DNA from: Herbaspirillum sp.
GTDB taxonomy: Bacteria; Pseudomonadota; Gammaproteobacteria; Burkholderiales; Burkholderiaceae_D
Direction: 5' to 3'
Length of the DNA stretch: 53,090 nucleotides
Assembly (NCBI GenBank): GCA_028291765.1
Contig: JAQGNR010000230.1
Span: forward strand, 1 to 53,090
Shown here: in pieces, positions 45,276 to 53,090 of the stretch
How positions within the stretch are numbered: the first letter of the stretch is position 1
Layout: each line of letters opens with the position of its first letter
Position numbers and translations under genes: made by a program
Notes under the pieces: generated by a model
What the model was told of the DNA's origin: nothing
The model's database searches: none
What the model saw: the letters and a program-made list of their open reading frames with translations, nothing else

Positions 45276-46220
45276 ATGAGTGAGCCCAGAATCGCCATCT
45301 ACGGCGCAATCGTTGCAAACATCACCATTGCGATCAGCAAATTTATCGTCGCGGGCATTACCGGCAGCTCGGTCATGATCTCGGAAGGCGTCCACTCAAC
45401 GATCGATACCTTTAACGACATACTGCTGCTGACCGGCATCAAATTCAGCCAGCGCCCGCCGACGCCGGAGCATCCGTTCGGCCATGGCAAGGAATTGTAC
45501 TTCTGGAGTCTGATCGTCGCGGTCCTGATTTTCGGCGTCGGCGGCGGCATTTCGGCCTACGAAGGCATTCTGCATATACGCGCACCGCTGCCGATCAAGG
45601 ACGTTACCTGGAACTATATTGTGCTGGGCATCGCCGCGCTGTTCGAAGTCGTCAGTTTTGTGATCGCCTTACGGCAATTCCGCGCGGAAAACGAGGGCGA
45701 CTCTTTTACGCAAGCCTGGCGCAATACCCGCGATCCGAGCACTTCGTCAGTCGTCGCTGAAGACGGCGCGGCGCTGGCAGGTCTGGCGGTTGCAGCAGTC
45801 GGGACTTATTTAAGCCAAGCGCTCGATATGCCGATCATCGACGGTGTGGCTTCGACCCTGATCGGACTGCTGCTATGCGGCGTGGCGGTATTGCTGATGC
45901 AGCAATTGCGCGGCCTGCTGGTCGGCGAAGGGATACGTCCGGATACCACCGCGGCGATTCGCCAAATTACGCTGAACCATCCCAGCGTATGCAAAGTGGG
46001 CGCGATACTTGGCATGTATATGGGGGCCAACGAAATCCTGCTCACGCTCGATGTCGAATTTCATGCCAATACTGCCGCTGCGGACATCGCTCACGCCGTA
46101 GACGCCATTGAAACAGACATTCACACGGCCTACCCGAAAATCAAACGTATCTATATTGAGGGCCGCTCATTGACGGCATCCTTCAGAACCGATCCGCCCC
46201 CCGCGCCTCCCAATGTTTAG
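45276..46220 (+). CDS. Cation diffusion facilitator (CDF) transporter, ZnT9-like
   Basis: 314 residues, about five or six membrane helices plus a cytosolic C-terminal domain (LNHPSVCKVGAILGMYMGANEILLTLDVEF). Transport-site residues are His-x3-Asp in HSTID of helix 2, and an Glu-Asp pair in VVAEDGAALAGLAV in place of the usual His-x3-Asp. The loop HPFGHGKELYFW is conserved. This arrangement is typical of the SLC30A9-like branch; the metal is unclear. Confidence 0.92.
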   Translation: MSEPRIAIYGAIVANITIAISKFIVAGITGSSVMISEGVHSTIDTFNDILLLTGIKFSQRPPTPEHPFGHGKELYFWSLIVAVLIFGVGGGISAYEGILHIRAPLPIKDVTWNYIVLGIAALFEVVSFVIALRQFRAENEGDSFTQAWRNTRDPSTSSVVAEDGAALAGLAVAAVGTYLSQALDMPIIDGVASTLIGLLLCGVAVLLMQQLRGLLVGEGIRPDTTAAIRQITLNHPSVCKVGAILGMYMGANEILLTLDVEFHANTAAADIAHAVDAIETDIHTAYPKIKRIYIEGRSLTASFRTDPPPAPPNV

Positions 46221-46343
46221 CCACTGAAGCGGTTAGCTTGTCTTACATGGGGTTGAGATGCGCACCGACACATTATGCCGAGGCAAAGCGCTAATCTGAT
46301 AAATGCAATGTGCCGAGTACAACATGTCAATGATGGAGGACTT

Positions 46344-46610
46344 ATGCCAGACAAAGCCACAACAAAACACATGAAAAAAACGGCCCGCCCAGCAAACGAA
46401 CCAAAAACGCCGCAGGTGCGCGACACCCCGGATGAAATGGCGCTGGACGTCGCCAACGAATTATCTTTCCCAGCGAGCGATCCGATCTCGGTATCGCATA
46501 TTACTCGCATCGAAAAAGCGCCTGAAACCGCTTCTGCGGCCTCCGATCATCAAAATGTCCATGCCGTCAAAAAAACCAAAGCTAAAACATCCCATAAACA
46601 ACATGGATAA
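46344..46610 (+). CDS. Small basic hypothetical protein, 88 residues
   Basis: Starts at ATG 46344 behind GGAGGA, a strong site; the open frame begins earlier but has no signal for it. Sequence is Lys/Thr/Ala rich with a conserved-looking centre (TPDEMALDVANELSFPASDPISVSHITRIEKAPE) and a Lys-rich tail (KKTKAKTSHKQHG). The central motif recurs in small proteins of related bacteria, as far as I recall. No domain is known. It is ended by a terminator. Confidence 0.75.
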   Translation: MPDKATTKHMKKTARPANEPKTPQVRDTPDEMALDVANELSFPASDPISVSHITRIEKAPETASAASDHQNVHAVKKTKAKTSHKQHG

Positions 46611-46638
46611 ATAATTTTCCACTCGGCACTCAGGCGAT

Positions 46639-46668
46639 GCGGGCAAATTATTGTTTGCCCGCTTTTTT
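46639..46668 (+). terminator. Terminator after the small basic protein gene
   Basis: GCGGGCAAA-TTATTG-TTTGCCCGC followed by TTTTTT. It lies about 30 bases after the stop. It also overlaps the first codons of the long ycaO open frame, which argues for the internal ycaO start. Confidence 0.92.
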
Positions 46669-46756
46669 CATATTTTTACCGGAATCCCGTAAAAAACGCT
46701 GCGGCAAGCTTCTTTGCGTGTACATTGCTCCCATTCAAAACCAACGAATGCCCGCA

Positions 46757-48469
46757 ATGCAAAAAGAAAGCTTTATCCCTGGCAAAGACGCGTCCCTGGA
46801 ATCGACCATCGGCACCATGCAAGCAAAGCTGGCCGCACGTGGTTTTCGTATGACAGAGTCGTCCCTGCTCAACCCTGTCGATTCGATTTGGTCGGTGCAT
46901 ATGCGCGATCAGGACTGCCCGATGCTGTTTTCCAACGGCAAGGGCGCCACCGAACTGGCCGCACGCGCCAGTGCGCTTGGTGAGTTTTTCGAACGGCTCG
47001 GCACGCATTATTTCTGGACCCATTTTTATCTCGGCGAAACCCGCGCCGAGCGGCCGTTCGTCCATTATCCGCAGGAACGCTGGTTCATGCCCACCGACGA
47101 CGGCAGCTGGCCTGAAGCGCTGCTGAATCCGGAACTGCACGATTTTTACAATCCCGATGGCGAAATCGACGGCGAAGTACTGGTCGATCTGAATTCGGGC
47201 AATGTGGAGCGCGGCATTGTGGCCCTGCCCTACACCCGCCTGCGTGACGGCGCGCAAACCTGGTTTCCGGTCAACATCATCGGCAATCTCTATGTCAGCA
47301 ACGGCATGGCTGCCGGCAACACAATGAAAGAAGCGCGCAGTCAGGCCTTATCCGAAATCTTCGAACGCCATATCAAATATCGCATCATCAGCGAAGGCCT
47401 GTGCCTGCCGGAAGTGCCGGAAGATGTAATCGCCCGCTACCCCGGCATTGCTGCCGGCATCAAAGGTCTGCGCGATGCCGGCTTCGGCATTATGGTGCGC
47501 GACGCATCGCTGGGCGGCCGCTATCCGGTGATGAACGTCACGCTATTGCATCCGCACGATCAGGGCTGCTTCGCCAGCTTCGGCGCGCATCCGCGCTTTG
47601 AAATTGCGCTGGAACGCGCGCTGACCGAACTGCTGCAAGGACGCGCCCTATCGTCGCTGGAAGGCTTCCCCGAACCCGGCTTCGATATGGACGAAATCAA
47701 TGCCGTGGCCAATCTCGAAATTCATTTTGTCGACTCCAGCGGCGTCATCAGTTGGGATTTCCTGGGCGATACGCCGGACTATCCGTTTGCCGACTGGAAT
47801 TTCAGCAATACCACCGAAGAAGATTACGCGTGGCTATGCGATTGCATCGCCGACGAAGGCAAGGATATTTATGTCGCCGATTTCGAGGAGCAAGGCGCGT
47901 ACAGTTGCCGCATCCTGGTGCCTGGCATGTCCGAGATTTATCCGGTTGAAGATCTGGAGTGGGAAAACAATAGCGTCGGCAACGACATTCGTCCCGCCAT
48001 GGTGCGTCTGCATGAACTCAGCGATGAGGAATGCAGCGAGCTGTTAGCCGATCTGCAAACGCTGAATCTGAATGATGAACGCCCGCTGTGGGAAATACTT
48101 GGGCTGGCGATCCCGTTGGAAACGCCATGGAAAGAATTGCGCATTGGTGAATTGAAGACGCTGCTGGCGCTGGCCATCGGCGACACTGAAGCGATCCGGC
48201 AAGGCTGCGACTGGATTCATCAGTATCGGCAACTCAGCAAGCCGCGCCGCAAAGTATATCGCTGCATCGAAAGCATGCTGTCGGTCGATGGCGCCGCGGA
48301 TTATCGCCGCGCGATGGTGTTGATGTACGACGCCGAAACAGTGCGTCAAGCCGAAGCGCTGCTCAACCGCAGCGAACGCTTCTTCGGTTTGCACAATCTG
48401 GGACCGGATATGGAAGGCAGCGCGATGCATCAAACATTGCTTGCCGCTTACGATAAGTTGTTTGCTTAA
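46757..48469 (+). CDS. ycaO: YcaO-domain protein (ribosomal S12 methylthiolation factor-like)
   Basis: 570 residues from ATG 46757 (MQKESFIPGKDASLE), which matches the N terminus of E. coli YcaO; the frame is open 40 codons earlier, across the terminator. YcaO enzymes use ATP to activate amide backbones; E. coli YcaO supports RimO-dependent methylthiolation of S12. Motifs: NGKGATELAARASALGEFFERLGTHYFW, NGMAAGNTMKEARSQALSEIFERH, and FGAHPRFEIALERALTELLQGR. No cyclodehydratase partner or precursor peptide is close. Confidence 0.93.
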   Translation: MQKESFIPGKDASLESTIGTMQAKLAARGFRMTESSLLNPVDSIWSVHMRDQDCPMLFSNGKGATELAARASALGEFFERLGTHYFWTHFYLGETRAERPFVHYPQERWFMPTDDGSWPEALLNPELHDFYNPDGEIDGEVLVDLNSGNVERGIVALPYTRLRDGAQTWFPVNIIGNLYVSNGMAAGNTMKEARSQALSEIFERHIKYRIISEGLCLPEVPEDVIARYPGIAAGIKGLRDAGFGIMVRDASLGGRYPVMNVTLLHPHDQGCFASFGAHPRFEIALERALTELLQGRALSSLEGFPEPGFDMDEINAVANLEIHFVDSSGVISWDFLGDTPDYPFADWNFSNTTEEDYAWLCDCIADEGKDIYVADFEEQGAYSCRILVPGMSEIYPVEDLEWENNSVGNDIRPAMVRLHELSDEECSELLADLQTLNLNDERPLWEILGLAIPLETPWKELRIGELKTLLALAIGDTEAIRQGCDWIHQYRQLSKPRRKVYRCIESMLSVDGAADYRRAMVLMYDAETVRQAEALLNRSERFFGLHNLGPDMEGSAMHQTLLAAYDKLFA

Positions 48470-48561
48470 AATTACGGTTCATCGGGTGCGAACAGGGTCT
48501 CCTCTAAATTTTTACAAATCCCCGTTCGCCCTGAGCAGGCGGCAGGCCGTGGGTTTCCGAT

Positions 48562-48586
48562 AGCCCCGCCCGGCCGAGGGGCTTTG
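48562..48586 (+). terminator. Weak terminator-like hairpin after ycaO
   Basis: AGCCCC (48562-48567) pairs with GGGGCT (48578-48583) across a GC-rich loop containing CGGCCG, followed by TT then GTGTA. The stem is good but the T-run is only three long, so termination would be partial. Confidence 0.5.
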
Positions 48587-48589
48587 TGT

Positions 48590-48701
48590 AGTGCTTAAAA
48601 AAACCGTTCGTACTAGGGACGCAGTCCCGTATCGAAAGGATCACCTCTGTCCCCAAATCTACTTAAATGAATGGCATTACCGCCCAGAGGCGGTTTTTTT
48701 T
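48590..48701 (+). ncRNA. Candidate small RNA ending in a strong terminator
   Basis: The core is TTCG-TAC-(TA)-GGGAC-GCA-GTCCC-GTA-(T)-CGAA (48607-48636), a stem with two small bulges. After an unpaired A+C-rich stretch comes the terminator ACCGCC-CAGA-GGCGGT plus an eight-T run (48679-48701). There is no reading frame of note. I found no clean promoter, so the 5' end is only a guess. It might instead be a leader of the AraC gene that is terminated in most transcripts. Confidence 0.5.
48679..48701 (+). terminator. Terminator upstream of the AraC gene
   Basis: ACCGCC, loop CAGA, GGCGGT followed by TTTTTTTT with no interruption. It is about 105 bases before the AraC-family start and about 210 bases after the ycaO stop, too far to be the usual ycaO terminator. 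Confidence 0.92.
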
Positions 48702-48805
48702 CGGCTGCCACTCAAAGAATTTGTCCAATACCGCAATTTCGGTCAGGACACGGCCTGTGCGAAAAAGTATAGTTTGCCTCAGTTAAGAATGCAGAGCGGG
48801 GGAAT

Positions 48806-49666
48806 ATGTCGAAGGCAAAGGCTTATGCGGCGAAATTCGACAGGGTGTTCGATCACATCGACAAGCGCCTTGATGAGGCGCTGACTCTGGAACAGTTAAG
48901 TGACGTGGCGCATTTTTCGAAATACCACTTTCACCGCCAGTTCTCCGAGTACGTCGGTATTAGCGCCATCAGATATGTCCAACTGATGCGGCTCAAACGG
49001 GCTTCCTACCGATTGGTCTTCAACCGGCTCGACAAGATCACCGATATTGCACTGGATGCCGGTTTTGAAAATCCGGAATCGTTTTCCCGTGCGTTCAAGA
49101 ACACCTTCGGACAATCGCCTACCGGGTTTCGAAGGAATCCGGCATGGAAACCATGGAACGAGCGCTATCAATTTTTAAACAGAGAAAGGAAGCAGAACAT
49201 GGAAGTCAGAATAGTCGATTACGAACAGACCAAGGTGGCGGCATTGGAACATCGCGGCGCGCCTGAATTGGTCAATGATTCGGCCAGCGTATTTATCGAA
49301 TGGCGTAAGGCAAGCGGATTATCGCCCGTTCAATCCAGCAAGACATTTGGCATTGTCTACGACAACCCCGAAACAACGGCGCCGGAAAAATTCCGCTTCG
49401 ATATTTGCGGCTCGGTAACCGAGGATGTGCCGCCCAACCGGCAAGGCGTGATCGGCAAGGAGATTCCGGCAGGCCGCTGCGCGGTGGTGCGCCATCTCGG
49501 TTCTCACGCCAGGATTGGCGACAGTGTCCGCTCCCTGTATCGGGACTGGTTGCCGGAAAGCGGCGAAGAGCTGCGCGATTTCCCGCTGTATTTTCATTAT
49601 CTGAACTTGATAACGGAAACGCCTGAGCATGATCTGGTTACCGACATCTATTTGCCATTGAAATAA
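48806..49666 (+). CDS. AraC-family regulator with GyrI-like effector domain
   Basis: 286 residues. Two helix-turn-helix units fill the N-terminal ~105 residues (LTLEQLSDVAHFSKYHFHRQFSEYVG; ITDIALDAGFENPESFSRAFKNTFGQSP). The C-terminal half (about 133-286) is a GyrI/SOUL-like effector-binding domain starting MEVRIVDYEQTKVAALEHRG. This is the Rob/SoxS-like layout that senses small hydrophobic molecules. It begins behind GGGGGAA. Single gene. Confidence 0.93.
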   Translation: MSKAKAYAAKFDRVFDHIDKRLDEALTLEQLSDVAHFSKYHFHRQFSEYVGISAIRYVQLMRLKRASYRLVFNRLDKITDIALDAGFENPESFSRAFKNTFGQSPTGFRRNPAWKPWNERYQFLNRERKQNMEVRIVDYEQTKVAALEHRGAPELVNDSASVFIEWRKASGLSPVQSSKTFGIVYDNPETTAPEKFRFDICGSVTEDVPPNRQGVIGKEIPAGRCAVVRHLGSHARIGDSVRSLYRDWLPESGEELRDFPLYFHYLNLITETPEHDLVTDIYLPLK

Positions 49667-49837
49667 ATACGGTCTCCCCTTTTTGCTTTATTACGACACA
49701 GTTGCATTTTTTTTCACTAAAAACGCCCCACTAGTGCAATATCCTGAAAGCCTTTATCAACTGCACGAACAGGCAAGCTGCTGCAAGAAAAAATAAAAAG
49801 CAAAAAATCAAAAATAAAATTCCAAGGAGAACTATTC

Positions 49838-50302
49838 ATGCGCTCATTGCCACGGATACTTGCAATCACCGCCGTCGCCTTCACCAGCGGCATCATCGCC
49901 TCGCCGTTACTGCAACACGCGCTATCCGAGGCCCATGCGGCGTCGGTATCCACGCCGGCCATTTACGACCTGTTCAGCATGCAAAGCACCGACTTGCCGA
50001 CGACGTCGAACCCCGAGATGCGCAGTAAACCGCTGGTCGTCACCGACAACGCCACCATCGCCCTGCAGGCCGGCAACGCGCCCAAGCACTATCATGCCCA
50101 CGCCGACGAGATCCAATACATTGTCGAAGGCACCGGCCAGATGTGGGTCGGCAATGAGCGCCGCGAAATCAAGCCGGGTACATTGATTGTGATACCGAAG
50201 GGGACGCCGCATTCCGGCACCATCGTCACCAGCGGACCGATCAAGGCCATCTCGATTAAGATTCCGCCGCAGGCGAGTGATGATGTTGTGCTGGTGAACT
50301 GA
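49838..50302 (+). CDS. Secreted cupin-domain protein
   Basis: 154 residues with a signal peptide (MRSLPRILAITAVAFTSGIIASPLL, ending near AHAAS). The cupin metal motif is HYHAHADEIQYIVEGTGQMWVG in its first half and IPKGTPHSGTIV in the second, so His, His, Glu and His metal ligands are intact. Cupins of this type bind or isomerise small molecules. A ribosome-binding site AAGGAG lies at good distance upstream, after an A-rich leader. The gene stands alone. Confidence 0.88.
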   Translation: MRSLPRILAITAVAFTSGIIASPLLQHALSEAHAASVSTPAIYDLFSMQSTDLPTTSNPEMRSKPLVVTDNATIALQAGNAPKHYHAHADEIQYIVEGTGQMWVGNERREIKPGTLIVIPKGTPHSGTIVTSGPIKAISIKIPPQASDDVVLVN

Positions 50303-50509
50303 ATCTGGGATTTGTCTTTGAGGGACTGTATTCAAAATCGGCCGGGACATCGAGAATTTCCCAAAAAGCAGATCGGCACGGAAAGCTTCCATGACGATCT
50401 AACGGCGCTCAATTGAAAAATGTGAGGGTTTTGAAATAGGCGGTAACCGTAAATTGAAGCTTGTCTTATGAGCGATTTTTAACGTCAGTAAATTTAGAAA
50501 AGCGAAGCT

Positions 50510-51061
50510 ATGCAGCCAACGTTGCGCATCGCATCGAAAACCGATGCAAACAGAATTGCGGACATGGTCAATCGAGCGTACAGGCCCTCATCACTTGAAC
50601 GAGGTTGGACGCATGAGGCCGATTTGGTGGCTGGTGAGAGAACAACATCCGAGCAGGTACTGTCGCTCTTTTCTCCACGGTCATTGGTCTTGGTTTTATG
50701 CCAAGGCGCTGCCATCGTCGCATGCGTACATCTTCAGAACGATGATTCAGAGGTCTATATCGGGATGCTTGCCACGGAACCTTCTTTTCAAACACAAGGA
50801 CTTGGCAAGACAATGCTTTCTCATGCCGAGCAGTACGCGGTGACGCATTTCAACGCAACGGATTTCAGAATGTCCGTTCTGTCTTCTCGAACGGAGCTGA
50901 TTGCGTACTATGAGAGAAGAGGCTATGCGCGAACAGGGGAAGTCAAAGCCTATCCGATTTCAGCCGGAGTGGGACTGCCGTTGGTGGAAGGTTTACAGGT
51001 CGAGGCGCTTGTTAAAAGGTCGACCGACTCTCAGTTTTTCTTAAGTGCCAGAGATATGTAA
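50510..51061 (+). CDS. GNAT-family N-acetyltransferase
   Basis: 183 residues. The acetyl-CoA binding motif A is IGMLATEPSFQTQGLGKTMLSHAEQYA, with the Q/RxxGxG/A signature QTQGLG. Motif B follows as RTELIAYYERRGYARTGEV. The substrate cannot be told. The spacer before it holds no gene. G+C looks lower here than in the genes upstream, which may reflect transfer. Confidence 0.88.
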   Translation: MQPTLRIASKTDANRIADMVNRAYRPSSLERGWTHEADLVAGERTTSEQVLSLFSPRSLVLVLCQGAAIVACVHLQNDDSEVYIGMLATEPSFQTQGLGKTMLSHAEQYAVTHFNATDFRMSVLSSRTELIAYYERRGYARTGEVKAYPISAGVGLPLVEGLQVEALVKRSTDSQFFLSARDM

Positions 51062-51153
51062 GTTCGAAGACCGAGGCTTTGCTTGCGGGGAAAGGCGTTT
51101 TTGCCGGCCCGACAGCTTATTACCAAGCCGGCTTGTACCACGCCTACCGATTT

Positions 51154-51459
51154 TCAACCCCACTTTTTGCCAAGTGCATCGAGTCCCGCTTTCTGCAAAT
51201 CTTCCAGATTCATTGCAATACGGAATTTGCAACTGGCGTTGAAATTGAGGAAAAAAGGCTCTGCAAGAGCCGGCACATCCGAAGGAGAATTCACGTTAAC
51301 CGCGAAGATTCCGCCGCGGTTTCCCTCTTGCTCAGTGAAGTATGCTGACTCTGGCTTGATTGCTTCAAGAATATTTCCAATGACCATGCCAATCGTACCT
51401 TTTCTTACGAGAGAGTTGAACGGCTCAAGTGGGAATTCAACAGTAAGAAGCATTCTCAT
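51154..51459 (-). CDS. Conserved hypothetical protein, 101 residues
   Basis: Starts at ATG 51459, with AAGGAGT six bases upstream on the minus strand. Compact sequence: MLLTVEFPLEPFNSLVRKG, GMVIGNILEAIKPESAYFTE, GGIFAVNVNSPSDVPALAEP and a C-terminal LEDLQKAGLDALGKKWG. No signal peptide or membrane helix. Similar small proteins with this LQ-AGLDALG-KKW end are widespread in proteobacteria, and are sometimes annotated as pantothenate-related without support. It may have an alpha+beta dimer fold like DUF3303. Function unknown. Confidence 0.8.
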   Translation of the reverse strand: MRMLLTVEFPLEPFNSLVRKGTIGMVIGNILEAIKPESAYFTEQEGNRGGIFAVNVNSPSDVPALAEPFFLNFNASCKFRIAMNLEDLQKAGLDALGKKWG

Positions 51460-51841
51460 AATAGGACTCCTTCTTTGGCGGCAATTGAAGGCGTTCGCCG
51501 CATACGCCTTACGACCTCGTTATGATAGTCCTGGCCGCACAACCCGCTGAATAATTCTTCCGCTGCTGAAGCGGCCTGTTTGCAGCGATCACAAATTCGC
51601 GGCAAGAGCACACTGCACAGCTCCCTGCACTTACAAGTTTGCGCATTTTGAAAGGCTCAAGCATAATGCGAAGCAAGTTGTATGTCTTATACAAGACTTC
51701 ATCATGCCGCAAAGAAATCTGCCCATCACACTCCACGATGGAAACAGGGTGAGCAAGGCGGCGTTGATCGTGAGCCTGGATAAGCAACGATTTCTAGTAG
51801 ACGAATTCCGAAAACCCTAGCGAGAACCGAGGAAACAGCGC
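51460..51841. other. Gene-poor spacer before isocitrate dehydrogenase
   Basis: 382 bases. A 92-codon frame on the minus strand (51509-51787) and a 38-codon frame on the plus strand (51704-51820) are open, but neither has a ribosome-binding site or recognisable family. The composition is mixed and suggests remnants of former genes or a rearrangement junction. No terminator was seen for the hypothetical gene on the left. Confidence 0.5.
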
Positions 51842-53090
51842 ATGAGCAGCAATCAGACCATCATCTACACGCTAACCGACGAGGCGCCTCTGCTGGCGAC
51901 CCACGCGTTCCTACCAGTCATCAGCACCTTCGCCAAGCCGGCTGGCATCCGCATTGAACAGAGCGACATCTCAGTCGCAGCGCGGATCCTGAGCAACTTC
52001 TCCGATTATCTGACGCCGCAACAGCGCATGCCCGACACGCTCAGCGAACTGGGCAAGAAGACACTCGAGGCGGACGCCAACATCATCAAACTACCCAACA
52101 TCAGCGCCTCGGTGACTCAGTTGCTGACAGCGATCAAGGAACTGCAGGATAAGGGTTACAACATCCCCGACTACCCGGCGGACCCGAAGACCGAACAAGA
52201 AAAGGCCATCAAGGCCAGTTACAGCAAATGCACCGGCTCCGCCGTCAATCCGGTGCTGCGCGAAGGCAATTCCGATCGCCGCGCACCGCGCGCCGTGAAG
52301 GAATACGCGCGCAAGAACCCGCACTCGATGGGCGAATGGTCGCCAGCCTCGCGCACCCATGTTTCCCACATGACCGGCGGCGACTTCTACCATGGCGAAA
52401 AATCAATGACGTTGGACCGCCCGCGCGACGTCAAGATGGAGCTCATTACCAAGAGCGGACAGACGATCGTTATGAAGCCGAAGGTCTCGCTGCTGGAAGG
52501 CGAAATCATCGACTCGATGTTCATGAGCCGCAAGGCCCTGCTTGACTTTTACGAGAAACAAATCGAAGACGCGCGCAAGACCGGGGTGATGTTCTCGTTG
52601 CACGTCAAGGCCACAATGATGAAGGTGACGCACCCGATCGTCTTCGGCCACTGCGTGCGCATGTTCTACAAGGAAGCATTCGAAAAACACGGCGCGCTGT
52701 TTGACAGCCTCGGCGTGAACGTCAACAACGGCATGGCCGATCTCTATAGCAAGATCGCCAGTTTGCCCGAGTCGCAGCGCGAAGAGATCATTCGTGACCT
52801 CCACGCCTGTCAGGAGGACCGTCCGGAACTGGCAATGGTCGATTCGGCCAAGGGCATCACGAACTTCCATTCGCCGAACGATGTCATCGTCGACGCCTCC
52901 ATGCCGGCAATGATCCGTGCCGGCGGCAAGATGTACGGCGCCGACGGCCGGCTCAAGGAAGTCAAGGCTGTGATGCCGGAGAGCACGGTCGCGCGCATCT
53001 ATCAGGAGATCATCAACTTCTGCAAGTGGCACGGCGCGTTCGACCCGCGCACGATGGGCACCGTGCCCAACGTGGGGCTGATGGCGCAGC
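51842..53090 (+). CDS. NADP-dependent isocitrate dehydrogenase, monomeric type (partial)
   Basis: Oxidatively decarboxylates isocitrate to 2-oxoglutarate, making NADPH. The first 416 codons run to the window end with no stop; full-length monomeric enzymes have about 740 residues. Family segments: [20 protein letters not shown] at the N terminus, [63 protein letters not shown] and [20 protein letters not shown]. This is not the common dimeric Icd. It starts at ATG 51842, GAGG upstream. Codon use differs from neighbours: Lys is nearly always AAG and Asp/Ile mostly GAC/ATC. Confidence 0.95.
   Translation, partial: MSSNQTIIYTLTDEAPLLATHAFLPVISTFAKPAGIRIEQSDISVAARILSNFSDYLTPQQRMPDTLSELGKKTLEADANIIKLPNISASVTQLLTAIKELQDKGYNIPDYPADPKTEQEKAIKASYSKCTGSAVNPVLREGNSDRRAPRAVKEYARKNPHSMGEWSPASRTHVSHMTGGDFYHGEKSMTLDRPRDVKMELITKSGQTIVMKPKVSLLEGEIIDSMFMSRKALLDFYEKQIEDARKTGVMFSLHVKATMMKVTHPIVFGHCVRMFYKEAFEKHGALFDSLGVNVNNGMADLYSKIASLPESQREEIIRDLHACQEDRPELAMVDSAKGITNFHSPNDVIVDASMPAMIRAGGKMYGADGRLKEVKAVMPESTVARIYQEIINFCKWHGAFDPRTMGTVPNVGLMAQ

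Larger units (their letters stand above)
48470..48805 (+). other. Spacer between ycaO and the AraC gene with structured RNA
   Basis: 336 bases without a gene. It contains a hairpin at 48562-48583, a long bulged stem-loop at 48607-48636 and a terminator at 48679-48701, then the presumed AraC-gene promoter region with TATAGT near 48769. The stretch up to 48701 may be a small RNA or a leader. Confidence 0.6.

Noticed and set aside
48480-48600. Possible tRNA or tRNA fragment near the AGCCCC...GGGGCT hairpin
   Set aside because: No acceptor, anticodon and T-arm arrangement or T-loop consensus could be built from the sequence.
51480-51540. Resemblance to an integron attC-like site around the GTTATG sequence
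   Set aside because: The core does not fit GTTRRRY and no paired simple sites or integrase gene were seen.
51509-51820. Possible small genes in the spacer before isocitrate dehydrogenase (92-codon minus frame, 38-codon plus frame)
   Set aside because: Neither has a ribosome-binding site or recognisable sequence; described only as a gene-poor spacer.

Overview
The window looks like a chromosomal segment of a betaproteobacterium, most likely an Oxalobacteraceae member (Herminiimonas/Janthinobacterium/Collimonas-like). I infer this from protein sequences and gene order: tpiA next to a probable secG, rpsO-pnp, ilvI-ilvH-ilvC with pssA nearby, and a Burkholderiales-type cluster of ECF sigma factor, DUF3619, DUF3106 and RDD genes. 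No rRNA, tRNA, CRISPR array, transposase or phage structural gene was seen.

Left part (1-11.9 kb), mostly minus strand: the first bases of secG, then tpiA, a type II NADH dehydrogenase, pnp and rpsO, a plus-strand pair of paralogous lipoproteins, pssA, a SIMPL-domain secreted protein, ilvC, ilvH and ilvI. From 12.4 to 15.7 kb a plus-strand cluster carries an ECF sigma factor, a one-TM DUF3619 protein, a DUF3106 protein, an RDD membrane protein and a lipase-like hydrolase. From 15.7 to 21.8 kb come a small lipoprotein, gamma carbonic anhydrase plus hslO, the divergent trmJ/suhB pair, a hydrolase and an RhlE-type helicase. From 21.8 to 25.2 kb is a ferrous iron uptake operon, ftrABCD, behind a Fur box and closed by a terminator. 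From 25.2 to 33.8 kb are a DUF4197 protein, a CorC/HlyC-like CBS protein, an orphan topoisomerase IB and the livJ-H-M-G-F importer for branched-chain amino acids.

The right part (33.9-53.1 kb) is accessory in character: a Gly/His-rich lipoprotein, glycerate kinase, a stand-alone receiver protein, an LVIVD-repeat exported protein behind a very good promoter with LacI-type palindromes, a 2Fe-2S ferredoxin, an S24-type repressor, a TetR/MFS/oxidoreductase set, a CDF metal exporter, YcaO, an AraC/GyrI regulator, a cupin, an acetyltransferase and the first 416 codons of monomeric NADP-isocitrate dehydrogenase, which runs off the right edge.

The least expected signals are non-coding. (1) Many spacers hold short private tandem repeats, often abutting or spanning a stop codon: five 12-bp units at the ilvC end, 8-bp x3 plus 7-bp x4 between ilvC and ilvH, about 22-bp x3 between rpsO and pnp, 18-bp x2 at the pnp stop, and 12-bp units near livJ. 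(2) A structured, terminator-ended RNA candidate lies between ycaO and the AraC gene. (3) An orphan minus-strand terminator in the leader of the S24 repressor suggests an unannotated divergent transcript. (4) The LVIVD gene has a consensus-like promoter with a perfect 14-bp palindrome at the predicted start of transcription. Coordinates and motifs were read by eye; no database search or folding program was run.
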